Shown: one piece after another, positions 50,099 through 59,023 of the stretch
How positions within the stretch are numbered: position 1 is the first letter of the stretch
Layout of the letters: each line of letters begins with the position of its first letter
Assembly (NCBI GenBank): GCA_022510815.1
Contig: JAFLST010000002.1
Coordinates: 72,921 to 136,920 of the forward strand
DNA length: 64,000 nt
Direction of reading: 5' to 3'
Origin: Christensenellaceae bacterium
Lineage (GTDB): Bacteria; Bacillota; Clostridia; Christensenellales; Aristaeellaceae
Position numbers and translations under genes: made by a program
Notes under the pieces: model-generated
The model's input: only the letters and a program-made list of their open reading frames with translations
What the model was told of the DNA's origin: nothing
The model's database searches: none

Positions 50099-51265
50099 AT
50101 GACCAACTTCCGGCGAATCATGGCGGCAGTGCTTGCGCTGTGCCTATGGATTCCCATGACGGGAGCGGCGGCGCCTTTGGAGGACGGCCAGCCGCTTTCG
50201 CTTACCTCACCGTCCGCGATTCTGGCGGAGACGGCGACGGGCACCGTGATCTTTGAGAAAAACGCTGACGAGCGGCGCGAGGTGGCTTCCATCACGAAGC
50301 TGATGACGGCGCTGCTGGTGCTCGAGGCCCTTGACAAGGGCAACGTGACCCTCGAGGATCAGGTGACTGTCTCGAAAAACGCCGCGGCCATGAAGGGCAG
50401 TCAGGCGCTGCTGGACGCGAATGCCGCCTACCGTCTGGAGGATCTGCTGCGCACGACGATCATGGTCAGCGCGAACGATTCCGCGGTGGCGCTGGCGGAG
50501 TATCTGGCGGGCAGCGAGGCCAACTTCGTCACCATGATGAACACCCGCGCGGCGGAGCTGGGCATGACGAACACCCACTATGTCAACTGTACGGGCTATC
50601 CCCAGAGCGGCGAGGAGCAGTACACCACCGCCCGGGATGTGATGCGCCTGTGCTGTGAGATCGCCAAGTACCCGGCCTATCACACCTATGCTTCGGTATG
50701 GATCGACACGCTGACCCATCCCGGCGGCCGCGTGACCGACCTGACCAACACCAACCGCCTTGTGCGCTTCTACGAGGGCGTGGATGGCTTCAAGACCGGC
50801 TCCACCGACGCGGCGAAGTACTGTCTGGCAGCGACCGCAGAGAAGAACGGCATGCGCCTGGTGGCCATTGTGCTGGGCACGCCTGTGAGCCAGACGCGCT
50901 TTGACGAGGCCCGGGCAATGCTGGACTATGGCTTCGCGACCTACCAGCGCACGAATGTCGCCAACGCAGGCGACCTGCTGGGCGAGCAGCTCCCGGTACG
51001 CGGCGGCAGCGCGGAGAAGGTTGATCTGATGCTGGGAAGCGGCCTGTCGATGCTTCTGCGCAACGGTCAGCAGTCCGAGCTGACACTGGAGCTGGCGCTT
51101 CCCGAGTATGTCGACGCGCCCGTTGCCGAGGGCGACGTGCTGGGCACGGTGCGCGTGCTGCTGGGCGGTCAGGTGATTGCCAAGCTCAACTGCGTCGCTG
51201 CCCATGACGTCCCGCGGCCCGGGTTCATCGAGGGTCTGATCCGCATTCTGAACAACTGGCGCTAA
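50099..51265 (+). CDS. D-alanyl-D-alanine carboxypeptidase (DacF/PBP5 family)
   Basis: The 388-aa protein has a signal peptide (ending near TGAAAP), the S11 peptidase domain with EVASITKLMTALL (SxxK), VSANDSAVALAEYL (SxN), and GFKTGSTDAA (KTG). A C-terminal beta domain and an amphipathic tail (GFIEGLIRILNNWR) follow, the latter a likely membrane anchor. It trims terminal D-Ala from peptidoglycan stem peptides. ATG 50099 follows AAGGAGG. Confidence 0.94.
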   Translation: MTNFRRIMAAVLALCLWIPMTGAAAPLEDGQPLSLTSPSAILAETATGTVIFEKNADERREVASITKLMTALLVLEALDKGNVTLEDQVTVSKNAAAMKGSQALLDANAAYRLEDLLRTTIMVSANDSAVALAEYLAGSEANFVTMMNTRAAELGMTNTHYVNCTGYPQSGEEQYTTARDVMRLCCEIAKYPAYHTYASVWIDTLTHPGGRVTDLTNTNRLVRFYEGVDGFKTGSTDAAKYCLAATAEKNGMRLVAIVLGTPVSQTRFDEARAMLDYGFATYQRTNVANAGDLLGEQLPVRGGSAEKVDLMLGSGLSMLLRNGQQSELTLELALPEYVDAPVAEGDVLGTVRVLLGGQVIAKLNCVAAHDVPRPGFIEGLIRILNNWR

Positions 51266-51275
51266 CAGTCTGCTG

Positions 51276-51298
51276 CCCCTGCTTCGGCAGGGGTTTTT
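51276..51298 (+). terminator. Terminator after the carboxypeptidase gene
   Basis: CCCCTGC-TTCG-GCAGGGG is a perfect 7-bp stem with a stable UUCG tetraloop, followed by TTTTT. Confidence 0.92.
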
Positions 51299-51303
51299 AC
51301 ATG

Positions 51304-51344
51304 CAAAAAGCGGCGCGAACCATCCGCCGGGATGATTCGCGCCG
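51304..51344 (-). terminator. Terminator of the minus-strand peptidoglycan-binding gene
   Basis: On the minus strand CGGCGCGAA pairs with TTCGCGCCG, with a 16-base loop that can extend the stem, and is followed by CTTTTTGC. It stands back-to-back with the plus-strand terminator at 51276. Confidence 0.85.
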
Positions 51345-51363
51345 TTGGGGTACGAGAGAAGAT

Positions 51364-53007
51364 TTACTGCAGGTCGGTCTTCGTGGCCAGACCGCTCACT
51401 GTGCTGACGATCTCGCCGGTGTAATCGCCGGTGCCAGTGACGATGCAGTACAGCGCCTTGCCGACGTCAGTGGCCTGCACCGTGTAGGTGGCGGTGGTGG
51501 CGATCACTTCGTTGCTGCCAGCGCGGTACCAAGCGTAGGTCACCGTCGCGCCGGCGGGCTCAACCACGACGGTCAGCTTGTCGCCGACGTTGGGCGCGGT
51601 GGTGTTGCCCTTGATGGTCACCTTGGTGATGGCCGTAGCAGGCGCGGGCGTCGCGGGATGCACGGACGGATTCAGCGGGCAGTTGGGGGAGTAGAGCAGC
51701 TTCAGGGTATCAGCGTCCGCCTCGCCGGTCACCTTCATGCCAGCTACGAGCTGGAACACGCTGACCGCCGCGACGGTGTCCTTGCCGTAGATGCCGTCCA
51801 GCTTGCCGGGGTCATAGCCCATGAGCTGCAGGGTGGTCTGCATGATCAGCACGTCGGTGCCGCGGTCGCCCTGCTTGAGGGGCGCGTAAGGATCGTAGGC
51901 GGGCGCGTTCTTGGCATAGAGCTTGTTCAGCATGCCGGAGGTGGCATAATTGCGCTCGGTATAGCCAATCGCGCACTGGAACAGGTTCACGGCAAGCTGG
52001 GTGTCGTCGCCCCACACGCCATCAACCACGCCGACGGGATAGCCGAGTTCAGCCAGACGCTTCTGCATCTTGCGGACGTCGCTGCCCTTGTCGCCCTTGC
52101 TCAGGCTGGCAGAGCTGCTGGAAGAGCTGGATGAGGAAGACGAAGAGGAAGGCCGCGAGGTGGTGGTGGGCCGGGGCGTGGCCGTCGAGGCGGTCACCGG
52201 GCGCACGGTGGGCGTCGCGGTCGTGACGGCGCCAGCCACGGAATAGGTGGGCGCTTCGGTGGTAACGACGCTCAGGGTCTGGATGTCGGCCTCGGTTGTG
52301 TACTTGCCAGTTTCAGCGTCATAGGCATAGCGGATGAGCTTGCCATCAACCGCGACGGCATGAGTTGTGAGCTGCGACGTGGCGGGATAGGTGGCACGGC
52401 TGCGGTCCAGCAGCGTGATGACCGTGACCGTGTGGTCGCTGCCCACCATGGTCAGCGCTTCATCCGTGGCGATCAGGCTCAGAGGGGAGGACACACCCGC
52501 GCCGAGAACCTGCATGGTGGCGTCAGGATCGGTGAGCAGCAGGGACTTGAGCATCGTCGCGCCGCTGATGCCGGACTCGATCCAGAACAGCGTGTCAGTG
52601 TTGGCGCTGGCGAAGATCGCGGTGGTGGACAGCGCGGTATCCACGGCGCTGTTGGTCAGCGACAGGGTCGTACCCTCCAGCTTGAACAGGGGCGCGTTCT
52701 TCACCGCGTCGATCTGCTCCTGCGTGGGCTGCATGGCGATGTAATTGGACTCGGAGCCGTCGAGCGCGATGCTGATCAGCTGCCCGTTCTCGTCGATGCA
52801 GTACAGGGTGGTATCGGACATGTCGATGACGTCCTTGATGGGGGTCTTCAGGCACATGGTCTTGACAGGGCTCTGCAGGTAAAGAAAATTTGTCTCGCCC
52901 AGATACGCCGTGTAGCCGCCATGGGTTACGACGGGTTCCGCCGAGGCGGACAGCGCCACGCAGAGCAGCGTTGTCAGGCACATCAGGCCGATGATGATCC
53001 GCTTCAT
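51364..53007 (-). CDS. Secreted multidomain peptidoglycan-binding protein
   Basis: The 547-aa product has a signal peptide (MKRIIIGLMCLTTLLCVALSASA). A roughly 230-residue beta-rich N-terminal region follows, with repeated short strands such as LYCIDENGQLISIALDGSESNYI that suggest a propeller. A Thr/Ser linker ending in 13 consecutive serines comes next, then two PG_binding_1 repeats (SKGDKGSDVRKMQKRLAELGYP and KQGDRGTDVLIMQTTLQLMGYD) and a C-terminal Ig-like domain. There is no catalytic motif. It is probably a wall-bound structural or sensor protein. Confidence 0.78.
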   Translation of the reverse strand: MKRIIIGLMCLTTLLCVALSASAEPVVTHGGYTAYLGETNFLYLQSPVKTMCLKTPIKDVIDMSDTTLYCIDENGQLISIALDGSESNYIAMQPTQEQIDAVKNAPLFKLEGTTLSLTNSAVDTALSTTAIFASANTDTLFWIESGISGATMLKSLLLTDPDATMQVLGAGVSSPLSLIATDEALTMVGSDHTVTVITLLDRSRATYPATSQLTTHAVAVDGKLIRYAYDAETGKYTTEADIQTLSVVTTEAPTYSVAGAVTTATPTVRPVTASTATPRPTTTSRPSSSSSSSSSSSSSASLSKGDKGSDVRKMQKRLAELGYPVGVVDGVWGDDTQLAVNLFQCAIGYTERNYATSGMLNKLYAKNAPAYDPYAPLKQGDRGTDVLIMQTTLQLMGYDPGKLDGIYGKDTVAAVSVFQLVAGMKVTGEADADTLKLLYSPNCPLNPSVHPATPAPATAITKVTIKGNTTAPNVGDKLTVVVEPAGATVTYAWYRAGSNEVIATTATYTVQATDVGKALYCIVTGTGDYTGEIVSTVSGLATKTDLQ

Positions 53008-53198
53008 GGGTTGACCTCCTTGTTTGCTTGGTGCGTGTGACAGCCGCTGCGCAGCGCGCCCTGCAGGCTGTTCATCCCAATAGACGATTCACGCAGGAAA
53101 ATTGTTGCATGGTTTCAAACTTTTTTACAAAAGTGACGGCCACGTTCATGCTCATTCGCCGGAAATGCCGGGATTCCTGTTTTTTCGCAGAAATTTAC

Positions 53199-53214
53199 TT
53201 TTCATGGATGAAAA
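53199..53214. promoter_or_regulatory. Short perfect palindrome in a divergent gene gap
   Basis: TTTTCAT-GG-ATGAAAA lies in the 250-base gap (53008-53258) between two divergent genes for secreted wall proteins. It could be an operator shared by both. No clear promoter was found in this gap on either strand. Confidence 0.35.
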
Positions 53215-53258
53215 AGAGTGCGATTATCGTTCTTATCTATGGAAAGGAGCGGATGAGG

Positions 53259-54410
53259 ATGACGCGGAGACTACGATGGCTGTGTCTGGCGGCGGTGGCG
53301 CTGACGATGCTGCTGGCGGCTGGAGCGGCCCGGGCGGATGACGTCAGCTTTGGCCTCCTGAAAACGGACGGCATCAGCCTCAGGCAGGAGCCGAACGCAT
53401 CCTCTGCGTCGGTCGGTCAGTATCCGATGAACACATGGATGGCTGTCACTGGCGACGTAAACGGCTGGTATGCCGTCACCGCTCCGGACGGCGTGAAAGG
53501 CTATGTCACCACGCGGCAGCTGCAGCTGCCGGAGATCTTCATGGCCAATGTCGGCGTGGTGGCCAACCTTGCGGATAGCGGTTACGTCAACCTGCGGGAA
53601 AGTCCGTATTATCAGGCGGAGGTGCTGGCAACATACCATAACGGCGCGCCCTGCCTGCTGCTGTCCCACACGAATGGATGGTATCATGTCCGCGTGGAGG
53701 GCATGGAGGGCTACCTGCGGGAGGAATACCTCCAGCCGGGCAGGATGCTCTGGACCGAGGAGACCGCGACGGTCATCACGCAGGGCGGCGCTATGCTGGA
53801 ATTGCGCGCTGGCCCGGGAGCGCAGTATGCCCCGCTGGCCAGGTATTCGAGCGGGCAGTACGTCATCCTGCTGGGGAAGGGCCTCGGCTGGTGGTATGTC
53901 TCGGTGGACGGTCTGGTGGGGTTTATGGAGGAAAGCGCCCTGCGGCAGGGTATCCTGACCTATACGGAGATCGTCGACGCGGGATGGAAGGTGCTCAGCG
54001 GCGCGTATGCCGTGGTGAAGAATCCTGTCGATACGCAGCTTCTGAACATGCGGGAGACTCCCTCGCGGTTCAGCAACGTCCTGCGGCAATACGGCAGCGG
54101 CGCGAGGCTGACCCTGCTCAATCAGGGGCTGGAATGGTGCCGCGTGATGAACGATCAGGGCGAAATCGGCTATATGATGACCGAATACCTCAAGCTGGAA
54201 GGCGTGCCGGAAACGCCTGTTATGACGGTCACGCATCCTGACAAGACCTTTGTGAACCTGCGCACGGTGCCATCGACAGTGCTCGGCGCGGTGCAGGCGC
54301 AAGTTCCCCATGGCGAGCAGGTGACGGTGCTGATCCCCGGCAGCGAGTGGGTCAAGGTGCGCTACGGTGAGCTGGAGGGTTACATGGTCGCGTGGTTCCT
54401 GACGGAGTGA
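53259..54410 (+). CDS. Secreted protein with five bacterial SH3 domains
   Basis: ATG 53259 (383 aa) sits nine bases after AAGGAG and begins a signal peptide (MTRRLRWLCLAAVALTMLLAAGAARA); the ORF-track start is 77 codons upstream and unlikely. Five SH3b-like repeats of about 60-70 residues follow, marked by SLRQEPNASS, NLRESPYYQA, ELRAGPGAQY, NMRETPSRFS and NLRTVPSTVL. Each ends in a G(Y/F) strand. No enzyme domain is present. Such proteins bind peptidoglycan or act as wall-associated scaffolds. Confidence 0.85.
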   Translation: MTRRLRWLCLAAVALTMLLAAGAARADDVSFGLLKTDGISLRQEPNASSASVGQYPMNTWMAVTGDVNGWYAVTAPDGVKGYVTTRQLQLPEIFMANVGVVANLADSGYVNLRESPYYQAEVLATYHNGAPCLLLSHTNGWYHVRVEGMEGYLREEYLQPGRMLWTEETATVITQGGAMLELRAGPGAQYAPLARYSSGQYVILLGKGLGWWYVSVDGLVGFMEESALRQGILTYTEIVDAGWKVLSGAYAVVKNPVDTQLLNMRETPSRFSNVLRQYGSGARLTLLNQGLEWCRVMNDQGEIGYMMTEYLKLEGVPETPVMTVTHPDKTFVNLRTVPSTVLGAVQAQVPHGEQVTVLIPGSEWVKVRYGELEGYMVAWFLTE

Positions 54411-54454
54411 CGCGGCGGCATTCGGCATCCTTCGCGAAATTTGTTCTTTTCCTA

Positions 54455-54483
54455 TTGCTTTTTTGAGCCGTCGGAGGTACAAT
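54455..54483 (+). promoter_or_regulatory. Promoter of the folT transcript
   Basis: TTGCTT and TACAAT are separated by 17 bases. Transcription starting near 54490 would include the whole THF aptamer. Confidence 0.75.
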
Positions 54484-54507
54484 AGCACCGTTCCACGGTT
54501 CGTATCA

Positions 54508-54611
54508 GGCAGAGTAGCTGCTGGCGCGTCAAGTGCTCATGGACGGGGAGTTGCCATGAGACGAAGCTGGGAGGGAATCCCGGCGCGGTGCCATCGGCGC
54601 ATCCCGCTGCT
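54508..54611 (+). ncRNA. Tetrahydrofolate (THF) riboswitch, class I
   Basis: The sequence follows the folT aptamer consensus: GCAGAGTAG, GGCGCGTCAAGTG, a perfect P3 stem CTCATGG/CCATGAG, then ACGAAG, a P4-like stem GCTGGGA/TCCCGGC, GCGCGGTGCC and GCATCCCGCTGC. P1 pairs GCAG with CTGC, P2 pairs GCTGCTGGC with GCCATCGGC with one mismatch, and GGGA in L3 can pair with TCCC as the pseudoknot. It lies between a promoter and the gene for the folate ECF S component. Downstream GTCGC (about 54615) can pair with GCGAC next to the SD, which suggests translational control. Confidence 0.87.
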
Positions 54612-54671
54612 TTGGTCGCTGCCTTTTTGCGAGCTGGGACGAATCTGCTCGTATGAAGGAGGCGACTTTTT

Positions 54672-55229
54672 TTGAAAGGCTCTCTGCTCAAACCGCCCGA
54701 CTCAAGCTGGTCTCGGGTGAATACCCAGCGGCTGGTGCTGCTGGCTCTCATGGTCGCGATGAACGTCGTGCTGGGGCGCTTCAGCATTCAGCTCGTGCCG
54801 GAGGTGCGCCTGAGCATCTTGGGTTTCCTTCCGATCGCTTTGGCGGCGCATCTGATGGGCCCGCTCTACGGCGCGCTGACCGGGGCCGCGGGGGACATCG
54901 TGAACTACCTGCTGTTCACCCATGTCTACGGCGCGTATTTCCCGGGTTACACGCTCACAGCGGCGCTTTCGGGCCTTTGGTACGGCCTGCTGCTTTACCG
55001 CCGCAGGGTCACATGGCCTCGGGCAATCCTGACCATCCTGCCGGTCATCGTGCTCGGCGAGATGGGGCTCAACTCCCTGTGGGTCTGGATGATGTATCGC
55101 AAGACTTTCTGGGCGAATCTCCCGATGCGGCTGGTGACCAACGCCATCGAGTGTCCGCTCAAGATTCTGCTGCTTTCCGGCATGACGCGCCTGATGGGGC
55201 GCATGCCTAAATCCTACCTCAAGATGTAA
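54672..55229 (+). CDS. folT: Folate ECF transporter S component FolT
   Basis: The 185-aa six-helix membrane protein has RLVLLALMVAMNVVLGRFSIQLVPEVRLSILGFLPIALAAHLMGPLYGALTGAAGDIVNYLL, the pattern of folate-specific S components. The upstream THF riboswitch confirms the substrate. Translation starts at TTG 54672, about nine bases after GGAGG; the next in-frame Met lies in the first helix and is too late. It needs the shared EcfA/EcfT module, which is not in this window. Confidence 0.9.
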   Translation: MKGSLLKPPDSSWSRVNTQRLVLLALMVAMNVVLGRFSIQLVPEVRLSILGFLPIALAAHLMGPLYGALTGAAGDIVNYLLFTHVYGAYFPGYTLTAALSGLWYGLLLYRRRVTWPRAILTILPVIVLGEMGLNSLWVWMMYRKTFWANLPMRLVTNAIECPLKILLLSGMTRLMGRMPKSYLKM

Positions 55230-55241
55230 GGAGCGTTTTCC

Positions 55242-55913
55242 ATGCCGACGGTATCCAAGAAGGCCATTCTGGCTGAGCTGCAGCGGCTCTACCCTGACGC
55301 CCGGCCCGAGCTGAATTTCTCTAATCCCTATGAAACCCTTGTGGCGACCATCCTGTCCGCCCAGTGCACGGATAAGCAGGTCAACAAGGTCACGCCTGCC
55401 GTGTTCGCGCGTTTCCCCGACGCGGTGAGCATGGCGGCGGCTTCCGTCGATGAGCTCTATCCGATGGTCAAGAGCTGCGGCTTCAAGACCAAGGCAAACA
55501 ACATTATTGAGGCCTGCAAGCTGATCGCGCTGCGCCACGGCGGCGAGGTTCCCTCCACCATGGAGGAGCTGACCGCCCTGCCCGGCGTGGGCCGCAAGAC
55601 CGCTAACGTGGTCATGGCCAACGCGTTCGGCGTGCCCGCGATTGCTGTGGACACCCACGTTTTCCGCGTGAGCAACCGGCTGGGGCTGGCCGATGCGGAC
55701 GACGTGCTCAAGACGGAGCTGCAGCTCCAGAAAGCCATTCCGAAGTCCGACTGGAGCGCGGCACATCACTGGCTGATCTATCATGGCCGCCGGGTGTGCA
55801 AGGCGCAGCGGCCCCTCTGTGAGAGCTGCACCCTGCGCGACATGTGCAAGGCGGAGCGCCAGCGGAAGAAGACGGCAAAAACGGAAGCAAAGGCAACCGG
55901 CGCGGAGGCATAA
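55242..55913 (+). CDS. nth: Endonuclease III
   Basis: Nth is the base-excision glycosylase/AP lyase for oxidised pyrimidines. The 223 residues have ILSAQCTDKQVNKVTPAVF, the HhH motif LPGVGRKTANVVMANAFG with catalytic Lys, VDTHVFRVSNRLGL with catalytic Asp, and the [4Fe-4S] loop CKAQRPLCESCTLRDMC (C-x6-C-x2-C-x5-C). A short Lys/Ala tail follows. It lies 12 bases after folT and is likely co-transcribed. Confidence 0.96.
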   Translation: MPTVSKKAILAELQRLYPDARPELNFSNPYETLVATILSAQCTDKQVNKVTPAVFARFPDAVSMAAASVDELYPMVKSCGFKTKANNIIEACKLIALRHGGEVPSTMEELTALPGVGRKTANVVMANAFGVPAIAVDTHVFRVSNRLGLADADDVLKTELQLQKAIPKSDWSAAHHWLIYHGRRVCKAQRPLCESCTLRDMCKAERQRKKTAKTEAKATGAEA

Positions 55914-55936
55914 CCGCGGTCGGCTGAGGTGGTACC

Positions 55937-56668
55937 ATGAGCTTGTTTCTGATACTGGCATATCTGTTCTTCATCGGCTCCTGTTTCGGCTGGCTGCTGG
56001 AGCTGTTTTTCCGGCGCTTCTTTTCCAGCGTCAACCCGGAGCGCAAGTGGATCAATCCCGGCTTCTGCACCGGGCCGTATCTGCCGCTCTATGGCAGCGG
56101 CCTGTGCATCCTTTACCTGATTGCGTCGCTGGAGGACAAGGGGCTCCTTGCCAATCCGGTGCTTAACCGGGCGGGGCTGTTTCTGGCTATGGCGGTGTGC
56201 ATGACGGTGATCGAATACATTGCCGGTGCGGTCAGCCTCTATGTGTTCAAGGTGCGGCTATGGGATTACCGCGGCGAGTGGGCGAACCTGCAGGGCATTA
56301 TCTGCCCGAAGTTCTCTCTTTTCTGGGCGCTGCTGGGCGGACTGTACTATTTCGCGGTGCATCCTTTCATCCTTGACGCGCTGGCATGGCTGTCGAAAAA
56401 TTTAGCTTTCTCCTTTGTGATTGGCTACTTTTTCGGCGTCTTCACCATCGACGTGTGCCATTCCGCGCAGATCATCACCAGAATGCGCCGGTTTGCCCGG
56501 GAGAACAGCGTCGTTCTGCGCTACGAGGCCATCAAGGAGCATATCCGCGCCGTCCATGCCCGCAATGCTCAGAAGTATCATTTCTTCAAGCCCTTCCATA
56601 CGGAATTGGGTCTGACCGAGCACCTCAGGGAGCTGCTGGAGACCTTTGAGAAGCGCGTCAAATCTTAA
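55937..56668 (+). CDS. CmpB-like membrane protein (PF06541, putative ABC-transporter type IV)
   Basis: The 243-aa protein has about five hydrophobic helices. It shows the family pattern FFIGSCFGWLLELFFRRFF, KWINPGFCTGPYLPLYGSGL, VIEYIAGAVSLYVFKVRLWDY and LQGIICPKFSLFWALLGG. A cytoplasmic helical tail of about 60 residues follows. Despite the family name, no ATPase partner is nearby, and the function is unknown. Confidence 0.82.
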   Translation: MSLFLILAYLFFIGSCFGWLLELFFRRFFSSVNPERKWINPGFCTGPYLPLYGSGLCILYLIASLEDKGLLANPVLNRAGLFLAMAVCMTVIEYIAGAVSLYVFKVRLWDYRGEWANLQGIICPKFSLFWALLGGLYYFAVHPFILDALAWLSKNLAFSFVIGYFFGVFTIDVCHSAQIITRMRRFARENSVVLRYEAIKEHIRAVHARNAQKYHFFKPFHTELGLTEHLRELLETFEKRVKS

Positions 56669-56678
56669 TGGGGGAGTC

Positions 56679-57218
56679 ATGGAAGTCAGAGACATGAGGC
56701 GCAGCGACTGGCACCGCATTCTGGAGCGGGATTATGTCTGCAGAGCCTGCGAGACGGACGGCATGCGAGAGATGGAGAGCGTGCTGACCATCAAGGAGAT
56801 CACGGCGCCTCTGCGTGTGCATAACGGCGCGGAGCAGGTGACCATTGTCGAGAAGGGTTACCGCTGGGTGCAGATCGCCCGGGAGGGCGCGTTTGTCTGG
56901 CTGACGGCAATGTTCGATGACGCTGCTCGTCTGCTGCAGATGTACTTTGATATCACCGCTGGCAACCGCTTTGACGCGCCGGACAACCCGACTTTCCGGG
57001 ACATGTATCTGGATGTGGTGGTCACGGCGGCAGGGAAGATCAGCGTGCTCGATCAGGACGAGCTGGACGAGGCCCTTGCCAAGGGCAACATTACCCCTGA
57101 TGAGCATGATCATGCGGAAGCTGTCTGCCGCGGCCTGTGCGCGTGGCTCGAGGAGCATGGCACTGAAGTCATGGCCCGCTGTGAACGGGTTCTGCGCGAT
57201 CTGGAAGGCAGGGTATAA
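56679..57218 (+). CDS. DUF402 domain protein
   Basis: ATG 56679 (179 aa) is preferred to the ORF start, which lies within the preceding gene; GGGGGAG lies just upstream. The sequence EKGYRWVQIAREGAFVWLTAMFDDAARLLQMYFDITAGNR...FRDMYLDVVVTAAGKISVLDQDELDEALAKGNIT is the DUF402/FomD-like phosphatase fold, with Asp/Glu residues for metal binding. The substrate may be a nucleoside diphosphate. It starts 10 bases after the CmpB-like gene. Confidence 0.82.
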   Translation: MEVRDMRRSDWHRILERDYVCRACETDGMREMESVLTIKEITAPLRVHNGAEQVTIVEKGYRWVQIAREGAFVWLTAMFDDAARLLQMYFDITAGNRFDAPDNPTFRDMYLDVVVTAAGKISVLDQDELDEALAKGNITPDEHDHAEAVCRGLCAWLEEHGTEVMARCERVLRDLEGRV

Positions 57219-57308
57219 GAAAAACGTCCGGCAGAAAGCGGTTTGCCAAGGTGTTTTCTCCATTGTGTGGTTCAACAGAGAGAAATTGAATTTGTGAAGG
57301 AGAAGCAG

Positions 57309-57914
57309 ATGAATAAGCTGATACCCCGAATCGGAGCGGTCACTGTTTCGATTACGGTTTTCCTTTTTGCGGCATGTTTGATAACCGATTATCAATTTGG
57401 CTCGTACTTCGTATGTATGATGCTGCCGATAGGTTATATCATGATGGCTGCGGGATTTCACCATGAAAGCTGTGAGGAACGGCGGGTAGCTGCCAATGTT
57501 GGACTGATTTTATCTGCAGTATACGTAGCATTGATTTTTCTTGTATACTTTGCGCAGACAACGAGTGTCCGATTGGATGGTTTAAGCGAGCAGGCCATGC
57601 AGGTTCTGGATTTCAAGCGAGGCGGCTTGCTTTTCAATTATGACTTGCTGGGTTATGGAATAATGGCCCTTTCTACCTTTTTTATGGGGCTGTCGATCAA
57701 GGCAAGCTGTAAGGCAGATCATTGGCTGAAATGCCTGATGATGATCCACGGGGTCTTTTTTGTGAGCTGTTTTATCATGCCAATGACGGGCGTGTTCAGC
57801 AGTATGTCCAGTGGAGAAACCAGCATCGGAGGCGTGGCTGCGCTTGTAATTTGGTGCGCCTATTTCCTTCCGATCGGAATATTAGCATACAAGCATTTTG
57901 AAAGAGTAGATTAA
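57309..57914 (+). CDS. AT-rich six-helix membrane protein of unknown function
   Basis: The start is ATG 57309 (201 aa) behind GAAGGAG. About six transmembrane helices are visible, with a charged loop FHHESCEERR after the second. I recognise the layout only loosely (DUF998-like membrane proteins are possible). Base composition and codon use differ clearly from the neighbours: AT-rich codons such as ATA, TTG, TTT and GTA are frequent, while adjacent genes favour GC-ending codons. This suggests recent acquisition. No mobile element is seen beside it. Confidence 0.6.
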   Translation: MNKLIPRIGAVTVSITVFLFAACLITDYQFGSYFVCMMLPIGYIMMAAGFHHESCEERRVAANVGLILSAVYVALIFLVYFAQTTSVRLDGLSEQAMQVLDFKRGGLLFNYDLLGYGIMALSTFFMGLSIKASCKADHWLKCLMMIHGVFFVSCFIMPMTGVFSSMSSGETSIGGVAALVIWCAYFLPIGILAYKHFERVD

Positions 57915-58081
57915 CAGATTATCAAACCGATATTAAGGGGCGTGGTCGGCCATCAACGCCATGTCCCTGTTTTTGTGTGGCTTTCCCGATTGGCAGGCAG
58001 TTTCAATCTTTGTGGTATGTCGGATAGGCGAAGCGTTCCTTTACACAATGCGCCGCAGGGCGCTTTTGCAAAAAGAGATGA

Positions 58082-58951
58082 TCATGTTTTCTGCCAGAAC
58101 TGCCATGCCACGGTCGGCTTGAAGCCGAGTGCCGCGTAGAACGCGTCTCCGCCGCCTGTCATGTGGGTCGCGCCGAGGGGAGCAAGACGGCGATACAGTT
58201 CAGACAGCGCGGCAGCGGCGAGACCCTTGCGGCGGTGCTCCGGTGCGGTGCAGAGCGGCTCCAGATAGGCAAGGCGGTTCTCCGGCACCCACCACATGCC
58301 CGCAAAGCAGACATAGTCGCCGCTTTCATCCTCGATGGCTACGTTAAAAGCCTCGGTCATGTGAGGGGCCTGCATCAAGTGGAGCACTGACTCGCTGTCG
58401 CCGTGCCAAGGCCCTTCCGTGGCTTCATGATCGAATCCGCGCCAGCAGCACTTGCTGATTTTCGCCGGAACAAGCGGTTTTTCAGCAAAACGGTAACCTT
58501 CCGGCAGGGGATGGGTGAGAGGCCTGTCAAAGGGAGCGACATACTCCATGTAGCCGCCGGTCTGCGTATACCCGGCCTGCTTGGCTGCTTCGATCAGCGC
58601 TGTCTGCGCGCCGAAAATCACAAGCTGGTGCTGGCCCTTGGGTCGCGGCATGGAAGCCTCCGCATAGGCCACCATCTCCGGCGCGAGGAATTCATAACCC
58701 GAACGCAGGCTGAAATACACATCCGAAACAGGATTCTCTGTGAAGCAGAAAGCCACGATACGCTCGCCGTCCAGCCAGAGGCGGTAGCGGTGCGTGTACG
58801 ACTTATCCATCCAGTCGGAGGACAGGGCGTACTCAAAGAAAGGCGCGGGGACGCCATTGTGCCAGTCCGGCTCATAGATATCCAGCATAAACTGATAGAC
58901 CGCCATATGGTCGGCCAAGATGCGAAATTGTCTTGTTGTGATGCTGCTCAC
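58082..58951 (-). CDS. GNAT family N-acetyltransferase
   Basis: GTG 58951 (289 aa) follows GAGGAG. The C-terminal half holds the GNAT core: DESGDYVCFAGMWWVPENRLAYLEPLCTAPEHRRKGLAAAALSELYRRL, with the acetyl-CoA loop HRRKGLA, then GGGDAFYAALGF. The N-terminal half is a weaker GNAT-like repeat (RYRLWLDGERIVAFCF). The substrate is unknown. Confidence 0.82.
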   Translation of the reverse strand: MSSITTRQFRILADHMAVYQFMLDIYEPDWHNGVPAPFFEYALSSDWMDKSYTHRYRLWLDGERIVAFCFTENPVSDVYFSLRSGYEFLAPEMVAYAEASMPRPKGQHQLVIFGAQTALIEAAKQAGYTQTGGYMEYVAPFDRPLTHPLPEGYRFAEKPLVPAKISKCCWRGFDHEATEGPWHGDSESVLHLMQAPHMTEAFNVAIEDESGDYVCFAGMWWVPENRLAYLEPLCTAPEHRRKGLAAAALSELYRRLAPLGATHMTGGGDAFYAALGFKPTVAWQFWQKT

Positions 58952-58989
58952 GGTTTATCTCCTCTTTGGCAGATCGGGCTTATGAGTAA

Positions 58990-59017
58990 GGGGCGCTTTC
59001 CATACAGAAAGCGCCCC
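58990..59017 (-). terminator. Hairpin after the 506-aa secreted protein gene
   Basis: GGGGCGCTTTC and GAAAGCGCCCC form a perfect 11-bp stem with a 6-base loop, seven bases past the stop of the minus-strand gene. The T-tail is poor (CTTACTCAT), so termination efficiency is uncertain. Confidence 0.6.
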
Positions 59018-59023
59018 AGCAAT

